From NCBI RefSeq assembly GCF_003946885.1, contig NZ_RWKQ01000003.1, positions 27,194-91,193 on the forward strand: a stretch of DNA of 64,000 bases. The letters are read 5' to 3'. Positions 62,601 through 64,000 of this stretch are shown here, piece by piece. The notes below the pieces were generated by a model. That model had not been told where the DNA came from. It saw only the letters and a list, made by a program, of their open reading frames with translations, and did no database searches. The stretch's first letter is position 1. Each line of letters begins with the position of its first letter. The DNA comes from Specibacter cremeus (GTDB lineage Bacteria > Actinomycetota > Actinomycetes > Actinomycetales > Micrococcaceae). The translations under genes and the position numbers were made by a program.

Positions 62601-62803
62601 GGCGCCACCACCACGATCCTGTGGTTGCCGTACAGGAGCTTGTCCCACTCCCCCGTTCCGCAGTCAAGCTCCGGGTGCAGGCGCGATGGCGGCGCGATCG
62701 GGCGGGCGGCGGGCATTACGGTGGCGGGGTTGTGCATGCGGTTCAGCTCCAGGGCGGTTCGGCTCCACTGCGGTTCGGACGGCAGTGACAATGGCACATC
62801 CAT
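59651..62803 (-). CDS. Large cytoplasmic glycoside hydrolase-like protein (GH123/DUF6067 type)
   Basis: 1050 residues with no signal peptide. The N-terminal two thirds look like several beta-sandwich modules; the last third is a TIM-barrel-like region with ATGATVVNVHHATALAPYIN, HAAGLKVKVYDTVRELTAHS, RTGADGIYLDDIAFDRHAMK (an Asp pair on a barrel strand), PYTDRLWLGEYFDYDGTDP and GLVFGMTGRAPRVDNRPLWD. The last motif and the overall size recall the DUF6067/GH123 proteins, whose characterised members cleave beta-GalNAc. The assignment is from memory of motifs. Its place opposite the FGE and near an oligosaccharide importer fits intracellular trimming of imported glycans. A palindrome lies in its promoter region. 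Confidence 0.75.
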   Translation of the reverse strand: MDVPLSLPSEPQWSRTALELNRMHNPATVMPAARPIAPPSRLHPELDCGTGEWDKLLYGNHRIVVVAPGVPEGAAGPRANTVTLPWRRQDPDPAAVDVIVVSAATGTRVHNVVAGPQSAAAGHFTFEPVDGGGTYYFYYLPYALVGPAHYPQAQYLPARPTADPAWVRDIAGGVWPADHGYSEARAVRYEAASDWDSFAPMNFTATAGELSALRAQHPGAPFLLFAQDRLHPVSMRSAIPAHWALEGPVAAASPDAPAGRLTAQARPGEDYVLQLGLYALADLDGIGVSVHVPGGQAGARCVNTAGVDRLGRPFTKTLVLADGSVQALYVVVPVPGEAAGTTLEAVVTVAGPAGSAAVALGLEVAAADTDCAEPDGAADSDPGSLHRLAWLDSTLAQDDELVRPFTPVTLDEGTRTLGILGRTMVLAANGLPAQLSSSFTAAVTDTDGPDRRLLRRPLSVEPQFSAGPVRWDHSPVRFTIHGPARIGWECTWTSPVTSLVVTVEGQLEADGAADFAVRLHLPGGVGDDMELDDVRLAMALDAAAVPYAMGLGVPGGLRPKRLDWDWDVAARNQDALWLGDANIGVQLVLRDDNYARPLNTNFYREKPLNAPTSWANPDTPGAAGVTLRDGAAEGGTGVVLEAFSGPRTMAPGDGLNYGFRLLLTPFKPINPQRQLANRYFHDQGSVAEIAATGATVVNVHHATALAPYINDPLLSSAALAGYVEEAHAAGLKVKVYDTVRELTAHSPDILPLLSLDGEIFSPGPGAGHIWPQEHAGQNYVSAWYAPNVDDVAVVTTGESRLQNWYIRGLDELLRRTGADGIYLDDIAFDRHAMKRVRKVLQRRCADPEIDLHSANQFNAKDGFASSANMYLEHLPYTDRLWLGEYFDYDGTDPAYWLVEVSGIPFGLMGEMLEGGGNPWRGLVFGMTGRAPRVDNRPLWDFWATHGLDAAPMVGHWDPGAPVRTSHSDVLATSWITPSGLVTALASWAPETVSVTLEFATGFGHLAESAVVAAPIAGFQPGAVYQSGDAITVEPGRGAVLVVNGRGVRRA

Positions 62804-62838
62804 GCTTTCGTGATTCTTGATGATCGGAAAGCAGTATT

Positions 62839-62861
62839 GTGATTCTCAATCACTCATATTA
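62839..62861 (-). promoter_or_regulatory. Candidate promoter/operator of the large hydrolase gene
   Basis: On the minus strand TAATAT (62856-62861) is a -10-like word. A perfect dyad GTGATT-GAG-AATCAC (62839-62853) begins two bases downstream, over the expected transcription start. No good -35 is seen. Confidence 0.45.
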
Positions 62862-62917
62862 CGGACATTGGGAGGTCACCTCACCACGCCGGCACCTCGG
62901 CGAGGGACCTCCCCCTC

Positions 62918-63480
62918 TCATCGTGCGGAAGGGAGCCGGAGCGCCAGCCAGTGGAGCAGGGCGTCGGCCTCCCGTCGCTGAAACGCGCGTTAGCGTAGGG
63001 ATCCCCGGACGGAGTGGGGTGGCGCGACATGTCCATGAAGTAGCCGGCGAAACCGGCGAGGACGGCGCCCACATCCGGTGCGCTCACCCCAGCGAATACG
63101 GGATGATTCGCCAGGTGCAGCTCCGGCTTACTTTCCCCATCCAGAGTCTCGGCATTCATCAACACGCCAAGCGCACCTACCCACGGGGCCCCGACGGCGG
63201 CCCGCCGTTCAGGTTCGCTGCAACGCACGGATCGATTTCCTCGAAGGGCCGCTTGAGCAGTTTCTCCCTCCCCCGGAACGCCGCCCTGATCGAGTCTTCA
63301 TAGCGCGGCAAGCCAGGGGCTCCTGCCAGGCCGACACGCCCATGACGGCGAGCGTGTCCAGCACGTGCACCAGCTCCGCGTCCCGCCATGGTTCACCCGG
63401 GTGCCGACCGTCAACGTCGGTGAGGGCCAGGGCAACCCGGGTTCCGCACAGTGGCAGCTTGGCGTCGCCACAAAGTGCCC
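62918..63480 (-). pseudogene. Possible decayed gene, broken into several frames
   Basis: The 760-bp stretch 62804-63563 holds no intact gene. On the minus strand protein-like segments occur in changing frames: PWRDAELVHVLDTLAVMGVS (near 63350), YEDSIRAAFRGREKLLKRPF (near 63270), LHLANHPVFAGVSAPDVGAV (near 63100), SRHPTPSGDPYANARFS, and finally RREADALLHWLALRLPSAR ending with TGA at 62918. Codon bias looks actinobacterial in each piece. I do not recognise the family; the reading as a pseudogene is tentative. Confidence 0.35.
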
Positions 63481-63485
63481 GAAAA

Positions 63486-63560
63486 GTGAGGAAGCGTCAC
63501 CGGCAAGTGCCCCTAACTGAGGGAGCGTTGGTGGAAAACGACCCATTGCTGAGGGAGCGT
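63486..63560. repeat. Three degenerate tandem units of about 32 bp
   Basis: The word TGAGGGAGCGT (once TGAGGAAGCGT) recurs at 63486-63497, 63517-63528 and 63549-63560, spaced 31 and 32 bp. Between units, AAGTGCCC also repeats. They lie directly downstream of the PP2C gene. Confidence 0.6.
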
Positions 63561-63563
63561 CGC

Positions 63564-64000
63564 TCAGAGGGCCGGGGCCAGGGCCAGTACGGTGGCGTCG
63601 TCGGCGTCCTCGCCGATCCACGCCTGTTTGCGGCGCAGCGCGGCCATCAGGTCCAGGGCGCCAACGGGCGTGCTGACGCGATCCAAGAACTCCTCGGCGG
63701 ACTCGACCAGGCCCAGGTCGACGGCCCGCCACGCCCCGTCCGTGGCGAGGACCACGATTTGTGGGCGGTCCAGCTGGACGACGAGGGCGTGGTCGGCGGC
63801 CTCGGGCTCGCGCCGGGCGACCCACAGGTTGCCGTCCGTGTTGCGCAGCTCCCGATCACGGCGAAGCAGGGCCAGGCGTTCCCCGTCGTCGTCGGTGCGC
63901 CGGGGCGTCTGGGGCCACGGCCGCGAGGGGGCCCCGGCCGAGCCTGCGAGGTTGGGGAGCGGTGTCTGGGGCCCCGGCCGCGAGGGGGCCCCGGCCGAGC
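63564..64000 (-). CDS. PP2C-family protein phosphatase, C-terminal part
   Basis: The frame enters from the right edge and stops at 63564; about 145 codons are visible. RRDRELRNTDGNLWVARREP, then VVLATDGAWRAVDLGLVESA and GEDADDATVLALAPAL match the second half of actinobacterial PP2C-like phosphatases (the DG and final DD metal-ligand motifs). Upstream of these, residues are an in-frame Ala/Pro/Ser/Gly-rich repeat (SAGAPSRPGPQTP) encoded by a 57-bp tandem repeat, unusual within such a domain. Metal-dependent Ser/Thr dephosphorylation is expected; the N-terminus is outside the window. Confidence 0.75.
   Translation of the reverse strand, partial: SAGAPSRPGPQTPLPNLAGSAGAPSRPWPQTPRRTDDDGERLALLRRDRELRNTDGNLWVARREPEAADHALVVQLDRPQIVVLATDGAWRAVDLGLVESAEEFLDRVSTPVGALDLMAALRRKQAWIGEDADDATVLALAPAL
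63907..64000. repeat. 57-bp tandem repeat continuing past the window edge
   Basis: GTCTGGGGCC(A/C)CGGCCGC, then GAGGGGGCCCCGGCCGAGC, starts at 63907 and again at 63964, an offset of exactly 57 bp (19 codons), and is cut by the window end. The unit keeps the PP2C frame open and is itself rich in inverted GGGGCC/GGCCCC words. Confidence 0.75.

Noticed and set aside
62881..63228. A 115-codon minus-strand ORF as an intact gene
   Set aside because: It covers only part of the protein-like signal, its last third leaves the plausible frame, and there is no ribosome binding site; treated as part of a decayed gene.

Overview
The window looks like chromosomal DNA of a high-GC actinobacterium of the Micrococcaceae (Arthrobacter-like). 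The evidence is strongly GC-biased codons, frequent GTG starts, ATGA/GTGA/TGATG gene overlaps, a SAM-IV-type riboswitch in front of metY-metX, a glycyl-tRNA synthetase of the single-chain type, and dispersed palindromic repeats carrying the core GGTGGTCGAGCTTGTCGAGACC (in parts). This is judged by eye; no database was searched. No tRNA, rRNA, insertion sequence, prophage or CRISPR array was seen.

Layout. 1-3342: end of a small membrane protein, then a tightly coupled type III polyketide synthase / methyltransferase / flavin monooxygenase cassette. 3365-10181: housekeeping (GNAT, glyS, lactonase-fold protein, S4 RNA-binding protein, two coupled unknowns, two hydrolases, a small membrane protein). 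10294-18082: metY-metX with the riboswitch, tex, a VOC protein, a CPBP protease and a phosphatase. 18107-22691: DeoR-regulated sugar operon (SIS isomerase/deaminase, ROK kinase, PfkB kinase, class II aldolase). 23103-25639: a regulator divergent from a His-rich methyltransferase and a thioredoxin-reductase-like thiol oxidoreductase, with repeated TGCGCA sites. 25716-27158: ChrB/YkvA pair and a VOC protein. 27403-32019: secreted GH101 endo-alpha-N-acetylgalactosaminidase. 32204-34216: hutI and a LysE exporter. 34217-35056: decayed AbiEi/DUF559-type gene bracketed by two palindromic repeats. 35056-46779: a nine-kilobase-plus operon for peptide import, peptide cleavage and N-acyl amino acid racemisation, followed by a PucR regulator (47050-48762). 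48810-52122: kbl-tdh threonine catabolism with a divergent LysR regulator. 52229-62803: a LacI-controlled oligosaccharide ABC importer with an oxidoreductase, a formylglycine-generating enzyme and a very large cytoplasmic glycoside hydrolase. 62804-64000: decayed sequence, short tandem repeats and the C-terminus of a PP2C phosphatase.

How the parts fit. Three themes stand out. First, host or environmental glycoprotein use: GH101 would release core-1 O-glycan disaccharide outside the cell, the SIS/ROK/PfkB/aldolase operon fits intracellular amino-sugar (GalNAc or similar) breakdown, and the FGE plus the GH123/DUF6067-like hydrolase fit sulfated or complex glycans. Second, D-amino-acid salvage: the order oligopeptide ABC - S9/S12 peptidase fusion - M20 hydrolase - GNAT - N-succinylamino acid racemase matches the Geobacillus D-to-L amino acid conversion pathway with a peptide-feeding front end. 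Third, small-molecule thiol or phenolic-lipid chemistry: the type III PKS cassette and the XRE/methyltransferase/GliT-like trio. Several families of palindromic repeats sit at gene ends, and some supply the stop codons of neighbouring genes.
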